64,000 nt of DNA. Source: Virgibacillus indicus. Lineage in GTDB: Bacteria > Bacillota > Bacilli > Bacillales > Amphibacillaceae. The DNA is taken from positions 186,001 through 250,000 of the forward strand of contig NZ_NPMS01000004.1 of assembly GCF_002266285.1 (NCBI RefSeq), in the 5' to 3' direction. Each line of letters begins with the position of its first letter. Position 1 is the first letter of the stretch. Made by a program: the position numbers and the translations under genes. Below the pieces are notes generated by a model. It did no database searches and was not told where the DNA came from. It saw only the letters and a list, made by a program, of their open reading frames with translations. Shown piece after piece: positions 7,616 to 16,424 of this stretch.

Positions 7616-8556
7616 TTGCTTACTGCTCCTGCTTCTACTGGGACAGCCACATTTCTCATTATTTCAGTTACAACCTGCCCAGCTGTCTTTTTAATGGACC
7701 CCTCCATCGTTAAAATCAGCCGATGCTCAAATATATATGGCACCAGCAGTTTAATATCATCAGGTGTAACGTACGAACGGTTTTCCAAATATGCTCTTGC
7801 CTGTGATGCTCGCATTACTGCAAGCATCCCCCTTGGACTAATGCCAAGATCTACGTCATGATTTGTTCGTGATTCATGAACAAGTCCTAATAAATAATCG
7901 GTTACTGCATCCGATAAGGTAATCTGCTTTATAGCTTTCTGCATTTCTCTGATCGTTTCCAATGTTAGTGAAGATGAAATTTCATCATATGAATCACTTA
8001 AACGATATGTATGTAAAATGCGTCTTTCTTCCTCTTCAGAAGGATATCCCAAATCTATTTTAAACAGGAAACGGTCTAATTGAGCCTCAGGCAATGGAAA
8101 CGTGCCATAATTACTTTCTACCGGATTCTGGGTTGCAAGTACTATAAATGGTGCTTCTACTTTTATCGTTTCCCCATCAATGGTAGTCTGATATTCTTCC
8201 ATAACCTCCAGCAGACTGGACTGTGTTTTTGGTGTTGCTCGGTTGATCTCATCGGCAAGCAGAACATTTGATACAACCGGGCCGACCCTCAGTTCAAATT
8301 CCTGTGTTTTCGGATTAAAAAAACGAATTCCCGTTACATCACTTGGTAAAACATCCGGAGTGAATTGAACTCTGCTGAAGTCACCATCCATCACTTTTGC
8401 AAAGCTTTTCGCAAGTTTTGTTTTACCGGTGCCTGGTACACTTTCCAGCAGCACATGTCCTTCTGCAAGTAAGGCGATAAATAGAAGATCAATAACCTCT
8501 TCTTTACCAAAAATAACATTATTTAGTGATTCTTTTACTTTGTTTATTTGTTCCAT
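7612..8556 (-). CDS. MoxR-family AAA+ ATPase
   Basis: 314-residue AAA_3 ATPase. Walker A VPGTGKT lies near residue 40, Walker B VLLADEINRATPKTQSSLLE near residue 100, sensor 1 ATQNPVES near residue 140, and the arginine-finger region LPEAQLDRFLFK follows. The C-terminal lid (ISPRGMLAVMRASQARA) is typical of the MoxR/YeaC branch. First gene of a three-gene operon with DUF58 and a polytopic membrane protein. A CAGGGGG ribosome site precedes ATG 8556. Proposed role: ATP-dependent remodelling of the membrane partners. Confidence 0.9.
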   Translation of the reverse strand: MEQINKVKESLNNVIFGKEEVIDLLFIALLAEGHVLLESVPGTGKTKLAKSFAKVMDGDFSRVQFTPDVLPSDVTGIRFFNPKTQEFELRVGPVVSNVLLADEINRATPKTQSSLLEVMEEYQTTIDGETIKVEAPFIVLATQNPVESNYGTFPLPEAQLDRFLFKIDLGYPSEEEERRILHTYRLSDSYDEISSSLTLETIREMQKAIKQITLSDAVTDYLLGLVHESRTNHDVDLGISPRGMLAVMRASQARAYLENRSYVTPDDIKLLVPYIFEHRLILTMEGSIKKTAGQVVTEIMRNVAVPVEAGAVSK

Positions 8557-8702
8557 GATAGCCCCCTGTTGGAAATTATAGTTTTTAGATAATTAACATA
8601 ATTATTACATATTATAATTTCCTTTACAATAATGGAAACTTTTTTGACATACAGTTATATTTCCGCTGTTATATATTTTTGCGATCTTTGATGTCTTTGA
8701 AA

Positions 8703-9115
8703 CGCCATAGTTGATGTAAAATCGAACTAAAATTAGCGATGATAATTCCATCGGCCGCTCAGGAAATATAACCACACTCCCGGAATCATATCAGCCATCC
8801 ACCGAAATATCCTCTATGTGACCAGTGGCTATTTGTTTCTAGCTCTTTGGGTTTAGAGAAGTACTCTACGTGCCCGGTGGCTACTTATTTCGTGTTGTTT
8901 GGGCTTAGAGAGTCACTCTATGTGCCCGGTGACTAATTATTTCAGGCAATTTGGGCTTAGAGAGGCGCTCTATGTGATCACTGGCTATTGTTTTCTAGTG
9001 TTGGGCTCAGAGAAGTACCCCAAATCCTGATAATCCGTTCAACCCGTGAAACATCCGTCCGAAGTTGAAATCAACAGGGCAGTTACGTCGCATTCTATAG
9101 ATTTTATGTCAAAAA
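8703..9115 (+). repeat. 52-bp tandem repeat element, copy A (4 units)
   Basis: Non-coding spacer between the CNNM gene and moxR. Four head-to-tail units of 52, 52, 52 and about 50 bp start at 8812, 8864, 8916 and 8968. Each begins CTCTAYGTG and ends TTTGGG(C/T)TTAGAGA or a variant. A 5' flank (8703-8811, including GATGATAATTCCATCGG) and a 3' flank (9019-9115, including CCTGATAATCCGTTCAACCC and TTACGTCGCA) are shared with copies B and C elsewhere in the window. Unit junctions form TAGAG-N5-CTCTA hairpins. Plus-strand orientation is defined by the flanks; both neighbouring genes are on the minus strand. Confidence 0.9.
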
Positions 9116-9157
9116 AGACAAGTTTTCCCATAACAGATTTTCTTATTTTGAAAAACA

Positions 9158-9200
9158 GATAAAAACAAAGGCAAACTTCATAGAAGTTTGCCTTTGTTTT
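9158..9200 (-). terminator. Intrinsic terminator after the CNNM gene
   Basis: AACAAAGGCAAACTTC (9164-9179) is perfectly complementary to GAAGTTTGCCTTTGTT (9183-9198) with a three-base loop. On the minus strand it is followed by a T-rich run. It ends the CNNM transcript before repeat copy A. Confidence 0.85.
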
Positions 9201-9203
9201 CTA

Positions 9204-10487
9204 TTATTTTATTATTCTAACCTTCTTAATTTGATAACCATCAATTTCTTCAACAATAAATTGATAGCCTTCGTGCTCAATAATTGTACCTTCTGCTGCT
9301 TCTAAATTTTTCATAAAAATCCAACCACCGATAGTATCTACTTCCTCATCTTCTAAATGTAATCCCAATCGGTCATTAATTTCTTCTATTTGAATTTTAC
9401 CTGCTACAACCATTGTTGAATGGTCAACTTCTTCAATCATTGGCGTTTCATTGACATCAAATTCGTCGCGGATATCTCCAACAATCTCCTCGAGTATATC
9501 TTCAACTGTCACAAGTCCCGCAGTCCCACCATATTCATCATTAACTATTGCCATATGGATTCGGTCTTTTTGCATCTTTAACAAAAGCTGCTTAATCGGG
9601 GTAGCTTCAGAAACATGAATAATCGGGCGGATATATCTCTCAATCGAAACTGGCCTGTCATCATCAAATTGTCCAGTAAATACATCTTTCAAATTTACTA
9701 ATCCGATGATGTTGTCTTTTTCTTCATCTGCCACAGGATATCTGGTAAATTGGCCCTCACGGATAACATTAATATTTGTTTCAAAGCTGTCTTCTTTAAA
9801 GAAGCAAATCATTTCCGTGCGTGGTATCATTATTTCTTTTGCCAGCCGTTCATCAAATTCAAATATATTATTCACATATGTCATTTCTGCTTGATTAATT
9901 TCCCCGCTTTTATAACTTTCAGAAAGAATTAAACGCAGTTCCTCTTCGGAGTGAGCCATTTCATTCTCTTTAACTGGCTTAAAACCAAATAATCGAATAA
10001 GCAATTGTGCAGATCCATTTAGCAACCAAATAAATGGATACATAATTTTATAGAAGAATATAAGAGGTTTTGCCAGTAATAATGTTATAGCTTCAGCCTT
10101 TTGAATAGCAATTGTCTTTGGTGCCAATTCTCCTACAACTACATGTATATAGGTTATCGCTAAAAAGGCGATTAGAAAGGACAGCAGTGAGGATACCGTT
10201 TCATTTACATCCAGGTTTTCAAATACGGGTTGCAATAATCTTTCAACTGTTGGTTCCCCAAGCCAACCTAAACCTAAAGCTGTAACCGTAATCCCTAATT
10301 GACATGCAGATAAATATGCATCTAAATTATCTATCAATTTTTTGGCATGAACTGCTTTTTTATTTCCTTCTGATATTAAATGTTCAATTCGAGTGGAACG
10401 AACTTTAACAATAGCAAATTCGGTTGCTACAAAGAATGCGGTCAGCAAAATCAATATAGCAACCATAAGTAAATTAACAATCTCCAA
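9204..10487 (-). CDS. CNNM/CorC (HlyC-type) transporter with CBS domains
   Basis: 427-residue membrane protein. An N-terminal CNNM (DUF21) domain with about four hydrophobic segments spans residues 1-190, a CBS pair spans about 200-330 (MIPRTEMICFF, GLVNLKDVF, DEYGGTAGLVTVEDILEEIV), and a CorC/HlyC domain forms the C-terminus. Members act in magnesium or divalent-cation efflux (MpfA, CorC) although often labelled hemolysins. The TTG start at 10487 is supported by the family N-terminus (MEIVNLLMVAILILLTAFF) and a CAAGGG site. That site lies inside a hairpin just after a small upstream ORF, so translation is probably regulated. Confidence 0.88.
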   Translation of the reverse strand: MEIVNLLMVAILILLTAFFVATEFAIVKVRSTRIEHLISEGNKKAVHAKKLIDNLDAYLSACQLGITVTALGLGWLGEPTVERLLQPVFENLDVNETVSSLLSFLIAFLAITYIHVVVGELAPKTIAIQKAEAITLLLAKPLIFFYKIMYPFIWLLNGSAQLLIRLFGFKPVKENEMAHSEEELRLILSESYKSGEINQAEMTYVNNIFEFDERLAKEIMIPRTEMICFFKEDSFETNINVIREGQFTRYPVADEEKDNIIGLVNLKDVFTGQFDDDRPVSIERYIRPIIHVSEATPIKQLLLKMQKDRIHMAIVNDEYGGTAGLVTVEDILEEIVGDIRDEFDVNETPMIEEVDHSTMVVAGKIQIEEINDRLGLHLEDEEVDTIGGWIFMKNLEAAEGTIIEHEGYQFIVEEIDGYQIKKVRIIK

Positions 10488-10514
10488 TTAAGACCCTTGT
10501 ATCAATGAATACAA
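10488..10514 (-). CDS. Candidate 8-codon leader peptide of the CNNM gene
   Basis: On the minus strand TTG at 10514 opens an eight-codon frame (MYSLIQGS, then TAA 10490-10488). A perfect AGGAGG (10528-10523) lies eight bases upstream, much better than the site of the main gene. The stop codon directly abuts the TTG start of the CNNM gene. The frame covers a hairpin, CCTTGTAT (10516-10509) with ATACAAGG (10502-10495), whose 3' arm contains the CAAGG of the main ribosome site. Translating the leader would open that hairpin. Predicted only; no expression evidence. Confidence 0.45.
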   Translation of the reverse strand: MYSLIQGS

Positions 10515-10692
10515 GGAGTTCACCTCCTGGTTTTTTGAGAAAATTAAGCTAATTAAGTTTCTGCACGTTCTTCGCAGATGATCCGCCCATGCAGGTACAG
10601 ATACATCAATAAACGAAAGTATTAGCGCCTTCCCATGGGCAATCACCTGCTTTCCTATACTAAATTATATTCTATATAAAAAAATGTGTCTA
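10488..10692 (-). promoter_or_regulatory. Promoter and structured 5' leader of the CNNM gene
   Basis: Promoter: TAGACA (10692-10687), 17 bases, TATAAT (10669-10664). The leader then contains a long stem. GCAGGTGATTGCCCATG (10650-10634) pairs with CATGGGCGGATCATCTGC (10591-10574) in 17 pairs including G-U, with one bulge, capped by a roughly 42-nt region holding a smaller AATAC/GTATC stem. Downstream come AGGAGG, the upstream ORF and the sequestering hairpin. This looks like a cation- or translation-responsive leader. I could not match it to the M-box or yybP-ykoY consensus. Confidence 0.55.
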
Positions 10693-10772
10693 TATAGAAC
10701 ACAGTTATAATTCATTATTTTATATTATAAGTCATATTATTTTGATAAGAGGATGGGACAAGGTGATTGCTT

Positions 10773-11339
10773 TTGATTAAAAAAATAGTTTCCATAATAA
10801 TAGGAAGTTCATTGATTGCCATTGGAATTAACACATTTATTTTACCAAATCATTTATTGGATGGCGGGATTATCGGATTAGGATTAATTGCGAAATATGC
10901 TTTTGGCCTAAAACCAGGTTTAACTATAATTCTGCTTAGTATTCCCTTATATGTAATTGCCTTCTTTTACAATCGAACTTATTTTATTAACGGAGTTCAT
11001 GGTCTATTGATTTCTTCCTTTTTCATTGATCTATTTCATCCACTATCTTTAACGGAGTCAGCACCTATTCTAATAAGTTCATTAACGGGAGGTCTTCTTA
11101 TCGGCAGTGGAGTTGGTATCATGCTTATTTCTGAAACAAGTACTGGCGGTACAGACCTTCTTGCGCTAATACTATCAAAAATAACATCGATAAATGCTGG
11201 AATCTATATTTTTACAATCGATTGTATAATACTTTTTTTCGGCTGGCTTTTCATACCGGAAGTGACGATTATTTACTCATCTATCTTGGTAATAATGATT
11301 GGCATCACAACATCAACAATAATTAAAATAAGCAGCTAA
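10773..11339 (+). CDS. YitT/YczE-like membrane protein (short form)
   Basis: 188-residue membrane protein with five or six hydrophobic helices. It has the YitT membrane-domain pattern: AIGINTFILPNHLLDGGIIGLG at the N-terminus and TGGLLIGSGVGIMLISETSTGGTDLLALIL in the middle. The cytoplasmic DUF2179 domain of full YitT proteins (as in the gene at 45381) is missing, and the protein ends cleanly. TTG 10773 is preferred to TTG 10767 because AAGGTG at 10760-10765 is seven bases upstream. Function unknown. Confidence 0.75.
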   Translation: MIKKIVSIIIGSSLIAIGINTFILPNHLLDGGIIGLGLIAKYAFGLKPGLTIILLSIPLYVIAFFYNRTYFINGVHGLLISSFFIDLFHPLSLTESAPILISSLTGGLLIGSGVGIMLISETSTGGTDLLALILSKITSINAGIYIFTIDCIILFFGWLFIPEVTIIYSSILVIMIGITTSTIIKISS

Positions 11340-11462
11340 AGAAATTAAGTTTGGCTGCTCATTCATTTTTTTACCCTATTTATTCTTTTTTGACTAGCTG
11401 GACTTTCTCATATTTACTGATGAAAATTCCGATAAAAATAATACAAAGATAAAAACAGCTAA

Positions 11463-11504
11463 TAAAAAATCCATCCTATTCAATTTAGGATGGATTTTTA
11501 TTTT
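11463..11504. terminator. Bidirectional intrinsic terminator
   Basis: AAAAATCCATCCTA and TAGGATGGATTTTT form a perfect stem with a seven-base loop, flanked by T-runs on both strands. It serves the convergent YitT-like gene and cwlO. Confidence 0.85.
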
Positions 11505-11516
11505 CAGATTAATACT

Positions 11517-12797
11517 TTAACGTACACGACGTACATGTCCAGCAAACTTGCCTTTCCAATAACCGCTAGTCATGTCAGCAACTGCCAAGCCTGTGGAATT
11601 TTGAGAACCAATAAATTTACCGCCGCCTACATAAATTCCAACGTGGCCATTTGTTTTATATGTGTTAAAGAATACCAAATCCCCCGGCTGAATATTACTG
11701 TAGGAAACTTTAGATCCAGTTCCTGACAGGCCGGATGTACTTGATGGAATCGAAATTCCCGCCTGGCTGAATGCCCAGGATACAAAACCGGAACAATCGA
11801 AACCGCTTGGTGTTCTTCCTGCCCAAACATATGGCACTCCCAGGTACTGATAACCAGCATTTATTGCTGTACTGATGTTTCCACTGCCTGTGGATACTGC
11901 TGGTTTAGAAGCTGAATTACTTTTATTGTTTTCTTTTTTGCTCAGTGTTGTCAGATTTCCATTTGAACTATCCTCTTCCACTGAGGTTGCTGGCGCAGGT
12001 GCCGTTGCAGCTGCAATGCTTTGACTTACTTCAGCTTCAAGTGATGCCAGATTGCTATCTTCCATTTGCAATTCTTCTTTCATTGCTAGTAAATCTTTTT
12101 CTTTTGATTTTAATGTTTCCTTTTTATCTTCATTTTGCTTTTTTTGTTCTTTAATGGTTGCTTGCATTCCTTCAAGCTCTGTTTTCATTTCTTTTAACTC
12201 ATCTAATTTATCGATTACTTTATTTTGTTTCTCTTCTACTTGTTTCTTATCTTCTTCCTGCTGATCCATTAATGCCTGATCAGATTCAGTGATTTTATTT
12301 ACAGCAGCTACACGGCTGATAAGATCCCCAAAACTTTTGGAGCCGAATATAACTTCCAGGTAGCTTACATTCCCGCCACTTTTTTGATAGGAAACAATTC
12401 GTTCTTTTAAAATATCGTAGCGCTTTTCGATCGCTTCTTCCAGTTTTACAATTTCTTCTTCCAATGAATCAACTTCACTTTGTGTGTCTGTTATTTCATT
12501 TTCTGTTTTGTCCATCATTTTTTGGTTTTCTTCTAATGCTTTATCAACTTTTTCTATTTCTTGATTTAATTCCTCTAAATCTACCAGAATATCAGCAATT
12601 TTCCCTTCTGCTTCTGATAGATTTGATTTAATATCTGAACGTTCATTTTGAATTTGAGTTTGTTTTTGCTGCAAATTTTCCAGGTTGTCTGCATGGGCTG
12701 TTGTACCAAAAAGAGCACTGCCAAAACCGACCACTGCAACAGTGGTTACCATAACTAACGTCTTTTTCAACTTTCTGTTCCCCGCTTTCAATTTCAC
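11517..12797 (-). CDS. cwlO: CwlO-like D,L-endopeptidase (NlpC/P60)
   Basis: 426-residue secreted peptidoglycan hydrolase. It has a signal peptide (cleavage after AHA), a long coiled coil at about residues 38-260 rich in Glu and Lys, a Ser/Ala/Pro linker, and a C-terminal NlpC/P60 domain with catalytic Cys in FDCSGF and His in GHVGIY. This is the CwlO layout, where the coiled coil is engaged by FtsEX-type control and the enzyme cuts cell-wall peptides during elongation. GTG 12797 is the longest start. TTG 12770 (MKKTLVMVT) gives a more typical signal peptide and has GCGGGG upstream, so the start is uncertain. Confidence 0.88.
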   Translation of the reverse strand: MKLKAGNRKLKKTLVMVTTVAVVGFGSALFGTTAHADNLENLQQKQTQIQNERSDIKSNLSEAEGKIADILVDLEELNQEIEKVDKALEENQKMMDKTENEITDTQSEVDSLEEEIVKLEEAIEKRYDILKERIVSYQKSGGNVSYLEVIFGSKSFGDLISRVAAVNKITESDQALMDQQEEDKKQVEEKQNKVIDKLDELKEMKTELEGMQATIKEQKKQNEDKKETLKSKEKDLLAMKEELQMEDSNLASLEAEVSQSIAAATAPAPATSVEEDSSNGNLTTLSKKENNKSNSASKPAVSTGSGNISTAINAGYQYLGVPYVWAGRTPSGFDCSGFVSWAFSQAGISIPSSTSGLSGTGSKVSYSNIQPGDLVFFNTYKTNGHVGIYVGGGKFIGSQNSTGLAVADMTSGYWKGKFAGHVRRVR

Positions 12798-12928
12798 GAC
12801 CGCAATGCTTTCTCTATGTATTATTCTAGGATCGACCTTTTATCTTGCAGATCAGTGATATGTATTTTGTTCTATGTAACCTATTTATTTAGGTCATTTG
12901 TAGTGTAACACTTAAAAATTTCATGCGT

Positions 12929-12945
12929 GTTAGAGTAATATTACA
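12929..12945 (-). promoter_or_regulatory. Possible WalR box upstream of cwlO
   Basis: On the minus strand TGTAAT-ATTAC-TCTAAC resembles the WalR direct repeat (TGTWAH, five bases, TGTWAH) with one mismatch. cwlO is a WalR target in Bacillus subtilis. It lies about 135 bases before the start codon. Confidence 0.35.
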
Positions 12946-12983
12946 ATTATATTTCAAATATGACATAAAACCTCTTTTTTCAT

Positions 12984-13022
12984 TAAAAAAAGCGTATATT
13001 CCCTATCCGAGAATACACACTT
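12984..13022 (-). terminator. Intrinsic terminator after aceA
   Basis: On the minus strand GTGTGTATTC (13020-13011) pairs with GAATATACGC (13001-12992, one bulge), followed by a run of T. Confidence 0.75.
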
Positions 13023-13049
13023 TTTTGGATTAAATAGTATCTTATTATA

Positions 13050-14327
13050 TTAATTTGTAAACTGTTCTGCCTCCGTTGAACCTTTGAGCGCAGTGGTTGA
13101 AGAAGTTCCTCCCGAAATCACCTGAGCCACTTCATCAAAATAACCTGTTCCAACTTCACGCTGGTGCCGTGTAGCACTGTAACCATGCCTTTCACTCGCG
13201 AATTCTGCCTCCTGAAGTTCCGAGTATGCTACCATTCCTTCATCTTTATATTTTCTTGCCAGGTCAAACATACTATGATTGAGTGCATGAAAACCCGCTA
13301 ATGTAACAAATTGGAACTTATATCCCATATTGCCAAGTTCTTTTTGAAAGCCGGCTATCTCTGTTTCCGACAATTTCCGCTTCCAGTTAAAAGATGGGGA
13401 GCAATTATATGCCAATAACTTATTCGGATACTTCTCATGAATTGCTTCGGCAAATTTTTGTGCCTCTTCTATATTTGGTTCCGATGTTTCACACCAAATC
13501 AGATCAGCATAGGGTGCATAAGCCAAACCGCGAGATATGGCTTGATCGATTCCTGAATTTGTTTTGAAAAATCCTTCGGCAGTGCGTTCACCTGTAATAA
13601 ATGGTGCATCATTGGAATCAATATCACTTGTAATCAAATCTGCTGCGTTTGCATCTGTTCTGGCGATTATTAAGGTTGGAGTCCCCATAACGTCTGCTGC
13701 AAAACGGGCTGCTATTAAATTTCTTACAGCTGTTTGGGTTGGCAGCAGAACTTTTCCACCCAGGTGACCGCATTTCTTTTCAGATGATAGCTGATCCTCA
13801 AAGTGAACAGCAGCCGCTCCTGCTTCTATCATAGATTTCATCAATTCAAATACATTTAATTGACCTCCAAACCCTGCTTCAGCATCTGCAACAATTGGAG
13901 CAAACCAGTCAATCGTTTTATTTCCTTCTGAATAGTGAACCTGATCAGCACGCTGCAAGGCCTGATTAATCCGCTTAACCACATTTGGAACACTATTTAC
14001 CGGATACAAGCTCTGGTCCGGATACATTTGACCAGCCATGTTCGCATCTGCTGCAACCTGCCAGCCACTTAAGTAAATTGCTTTCAAACCTGCCTTCACC
14101 TGTTGTACCGCCTGGTTTCCGGTAAGAGCACCTAATGCATTAACATAAGCTTCAGTATTAACAAGATTCCAAAGCTTATTGGCACCCCTTGTTGCTATTG
14201 TATAATCAATATCAAGTGAACCACGTAAACGTATTACTTCTTCAGCAGTATATGGACGTTCCACACCCGCCCAGCGGATATTATTTTCCCAATCAGTCAT
14301 TAATCGTTCAACACGTTCTGCAGTCAT
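13050..14327 (-). CDS. aceA: Isocitrate lyase
   Basis: 425-residue enzyme of the glyoxylate shunt that cleaves isocitrate to glyoxylate and succinate. The catalytic signature [11 protein letters not shown] lies near residue 185, with upstream [15 protein letters not shown] (Mg-binding Asp) and downstream [13 protein letters not shown]. The length is normal for bacterial isocitrate lyase. Its ATG shares one base with the aceB stop, so the genes form a tight aceB-aceA operon. This allows growth on acetate or fatty acids; Bacillus subtilis lacks the pathway. Confidence 0.97.
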   Translation of the reverse strand: MTAERVERLMTDWENNIRWAGVERPYTAEEVIRLRGSLDIDYTIATRGANKLWNLVNTEAYVNALGALTGNQAVQQVKAGLKAIYLSGWQVAADANMAGQMYPDQSLYPVNSVPNVVKRINQALQRADQVHYSEGNKTIDWFAPIVADAEAGFGGQLNVFELMKSMIEAGAAAVHFEDQLSSEKKCGHLGGKVLLPTQTAVRNLIAARFAADVMGTPTLIIARTDANAADLITSDIDSNDAPFITGERTAEGFFKTNSGIDQAISRGLAYAPYADLIWCETSEPNIEEAQKFAEAIHEKYPNKLLAYNCSPSFNWKRKLSETEIAGFQKELGNMGYKFQFVTLAGFHALNHSMFDLARKYKDEGMVAYSELQEAEFASERHGYSATRHQREVGTGYFDEVAQVISGGTSSTTALKGSTEAEQFTN

Positions 14328-15928
14328 TATTCGTTTCCCCCTTTTAAAAGTTGGCCATAAGCCGGCAGTGTCAAAAATTCTTCAAAAAGATCCTGATTAA
14401 TAAGATTATGAAAAATCTGTGCTGCTTTCTCATAGTTTCCTTTACGAAAGTTTAATTCTCCTTCATTACCTTTTATCTGGGTTATCTCTTCTTCCAAGAT
14501 TGTCTCGACCAATTCCAAAGTAATATCCCTTCCATCACTTAAAATACCTTTTGGGTGACGTATCCATTGCCATACTTGTGCCCGTGATATTTCTGCGGTT
14601 GCTGCATCCTCCATTAAGTTATTTATTGGGACAGCCCCACTGCCCGATAACCATGCAGCAATATACAGAATTCCTACATTGATATTTGTACGTAATCCCT
14701 GCTCCGTTATAGCACCCTTCGGAATTTCCACTAAATCCGCTGCTGTTACCTTCACATCTTCACGTTTCCTTGAAATTTGATTCGGTGCAGGCATGCCCTT
14801 ATCAAAAACATCCCTCACCAGCTGAACCATACCAGGATGTGCAACCCATGTCCCATCATGTCCATCATTTACTTCTCTTTCCTTGTCTGCACGAACTTTA
14901 TTAAATGCAGCTTCATTTGCCTGATCATTATTCTTCACTGGAATTTGTGCAGCCATTCCTCCTATTGCGGGTGCCCCCCGTTTATGACAGGTTTTTATTG
15001 CCAGTAGTGAATATGATCTCATAAACGGTACTTCCATCGTGACAATAGAACGATCTGGCAATATTACATCAGGATCTGTCTGGAACTTCTTTATATAGCT
15101 GAAAATATAATCCCAGCGCCCGCAGTTCAGTCCAGCAGAATGCTCTTTTAATTCATACAGAATCTCATCCATTTCAAAGGCAGCTGTTATTGTTTCAATC
15201 AGAACAGTCGCTTTAATGGTGCCTTGCGGGATACCCAGATCATTTTGAACAAAAACAAATATGTCATTCCAAAGCCGTGCCTCTAAATGATTTTCAAGTT
15301 TCGGCAAATAAAAATATGGGCCTGTTCCCCGATGCAATAATTCTTTTGCATTATGGAAAAGATATAGTCCAAAGTCTACTAAACTTGCAGAAAGCGGCTT
15401 ATTATTCACTCTGATATTTTTTTCCTCAAGATGCCAGCCCCTTGGCCTAACCATTAATACTGCAGGATCATCATTAAGTGAATAGCTTTTACCGTTTTCT
15501 GCTTGAAAATCGATCTGCTTTCGAATTGCATCTCTTAAATTAATTTGACCTTGCATCATATTTTCCCAGGTTGGTGAAGTCGCATCTTCAAAATCAGCCA
15601 TAAATGTTTTCGCACCTGAATTCAAAGCATTAATAATCATTTTTCTGTTAACAGGGCCCGTAATCTCCACCCTGCGATCCTGGAGATCTCTAGGTAATGG
15701 ATCAATCTCCCATTGATCGTCACGCACATCTTTTGTTTCTTTTAAAAAATCCAATTTCCCTCCTTCATTTAATTTTTCCTGCAGTTTCTTTCTGATCTCC
15801 AATAAGTTTCTCCGACGTTCATCAAAATGATTATGCAGTTTCCCTATAAACTCCAGGGCTTCTGGTGTTAAAATTTCCTCATACCGTTCTTCACTCGTAA
15901 TCTGTACCTCCGTATTCTTTATCAGCAT
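14327..15928 (-). CDS. aceB: Malate synthase A
   Basis: 533-residue malate synthase joining glyoxylate and acetyl-CoA to malate. Typical A-type segments are visible: [69 protein letters not shown] and the late [18 protein letters not shown]. It precedes aceA in the operon and follows a 35-residue zinc-ribbon gene by 77 bp. A GGAAGG ribosome site precedes ATG 15928. TGT-N6-ACA dyads flank its promoter side. Confidence 0.97.
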   Translation of the reverse strand: MLIKNTEVQITSEERYEEILTPEALEFIGKLHNHFDERRRNLLEIRKKLQEKLNEGGKLDFLKETKDVRDDQWEIDPLPRDLQDRRVEITGPVNRKMIINALNSGAKTFMADFEDATSPTWENMMQGQINLRDAIRKQIDFQAENGKSYSLNDDPAVLMVRPRGWHLEEKNIRVNNKPLSASLVDFGLYLFHNAKELLHRGTGPYFYLPKLENHLEARLWNDIFVFVQNDLGIPQGTIKATVLIETITAAFEMDEILYELKEHSAGLNCGRWDYIFSYIKKFQTDPDVILPDRSIVTMEVPFMRSYSLLAIKTCHKRGAPAIGGMAAQIPVKNNDQANEAAFNKVRADKEREVNDGHDGTWVAHPGMVQLVRDVFDKGMPAPNQISRKREDVKVTAADLVEIPKGAITEQGLRTNINVGILYIAAWLSGSGAVPINNLMEDAATAEISRAQVWQWIRHPKGILSDGRDITLELVETILEEEITQIKGNEGELNFRKGNYEKAAQIFHNLINQDLFEEFLTLPAYGQLLKGGNE

Positions 15929-15951
15929 AGTTTCCTTCCTTTCTAATCTGT

Positions 15952-16168
15952 TGTATTACATAAACCATAAATATTCTTTGTTATATAACAACACATACAA
16001 AAAAATTAATCCTCCCTTTTAGCTAAACAATATTCACATTCCATCATGTAGCTTTTTGAATCCACCTCTTTTCCACAATTAGGGCATGAAACAGTATCTT
16101 TTGATCTTTTCATTTTTACACCACCTTTTATATAACAGTTTATTTAATTTCTTATTTGTTATAATACA
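15952..16168 (-). promoter_or_regulatory. Repeated TGT-N6-ACA dyads upstream of aceB (candidate operators)
   Basis: The perfect palindrome TTGTTATATAACAA (15978-15991) lies between the zinc-ribbon gene and aceB. Related sites TTTTATATAACA (16126-16137) and TGTTATAATACA (16157-16168) lie upstream of the zinc-ribbon gene, and a weaker TGTATTACATAA lies at 15952-15963. Repetition of one dyad around the first genes of the glyoxylate operon suggests a shared repressor or activator. No known Bacillus operator was matched. Confidence 0.4.
16006..16113 (-). CDS. 35-residue zinc-ribbon protein upstream of aceB
   Basis: Small gene on the minus strand, ATG 16113 to TAA 16006. It has a strong AGGTGG ribosome site seven to eight bases upstream. 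The product has two CxxC knuckles (CPNC at residues 10-13, CEYC at 26-29) and charged flanks, a minimal zinc ribbon. It lies 77 bp before aceB on the same strand and is probably cotranscribed with aceBA. Function unknown. The strong ribosome site and the four-cysteine pattern argue against a chance ORF. Confidence 0.65.
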   Translation of the reverse strand: MKRSKDTVSCPNCGKEVDSKSYMMECEYCLAKRED

Positions 16169-16424
16169 GTCTATTTAATTTTCCCTGAAATTGCAACCCC
16201 TTTTTAGAAAATTTTTATTTTTGTATTATTTCATTAGCTAGTCTTGCTGAAAAAATCGCTGTATATCAGCTTTCAAAGCTTTTACATTTATTTATTATAT
16301 AAATAAAAAAATGTAAAGTAATTCTGTATTCTTCTCAGGTAAAGAATTGAATTATGATGTAATCTATTAGAGAATAAGTATATAACTTTATAATTTGTAA
16401 TTTTACATTTGGAGGGCAAGCAGA
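16114..16424. other. Intergenic region between aceB operon and exporter-like gene
   Basis: A 311-bp AT-rich divergent promoter region. It holds two of the TGT-N6-ACA dyads on the aceB side and the GGAGGG ribosome site of the rightward gene at its end. No further ORF or RNA was recognised. Confidence 0.5.

Noticed and set aside
10574..10650. M-box or yybP-ykoY riboswitch in the CNNM gene leader
   Set aside because: The conserved core sequences of both classes are not found; only a long stem is seen. It is reported as an unassigned leader instead.
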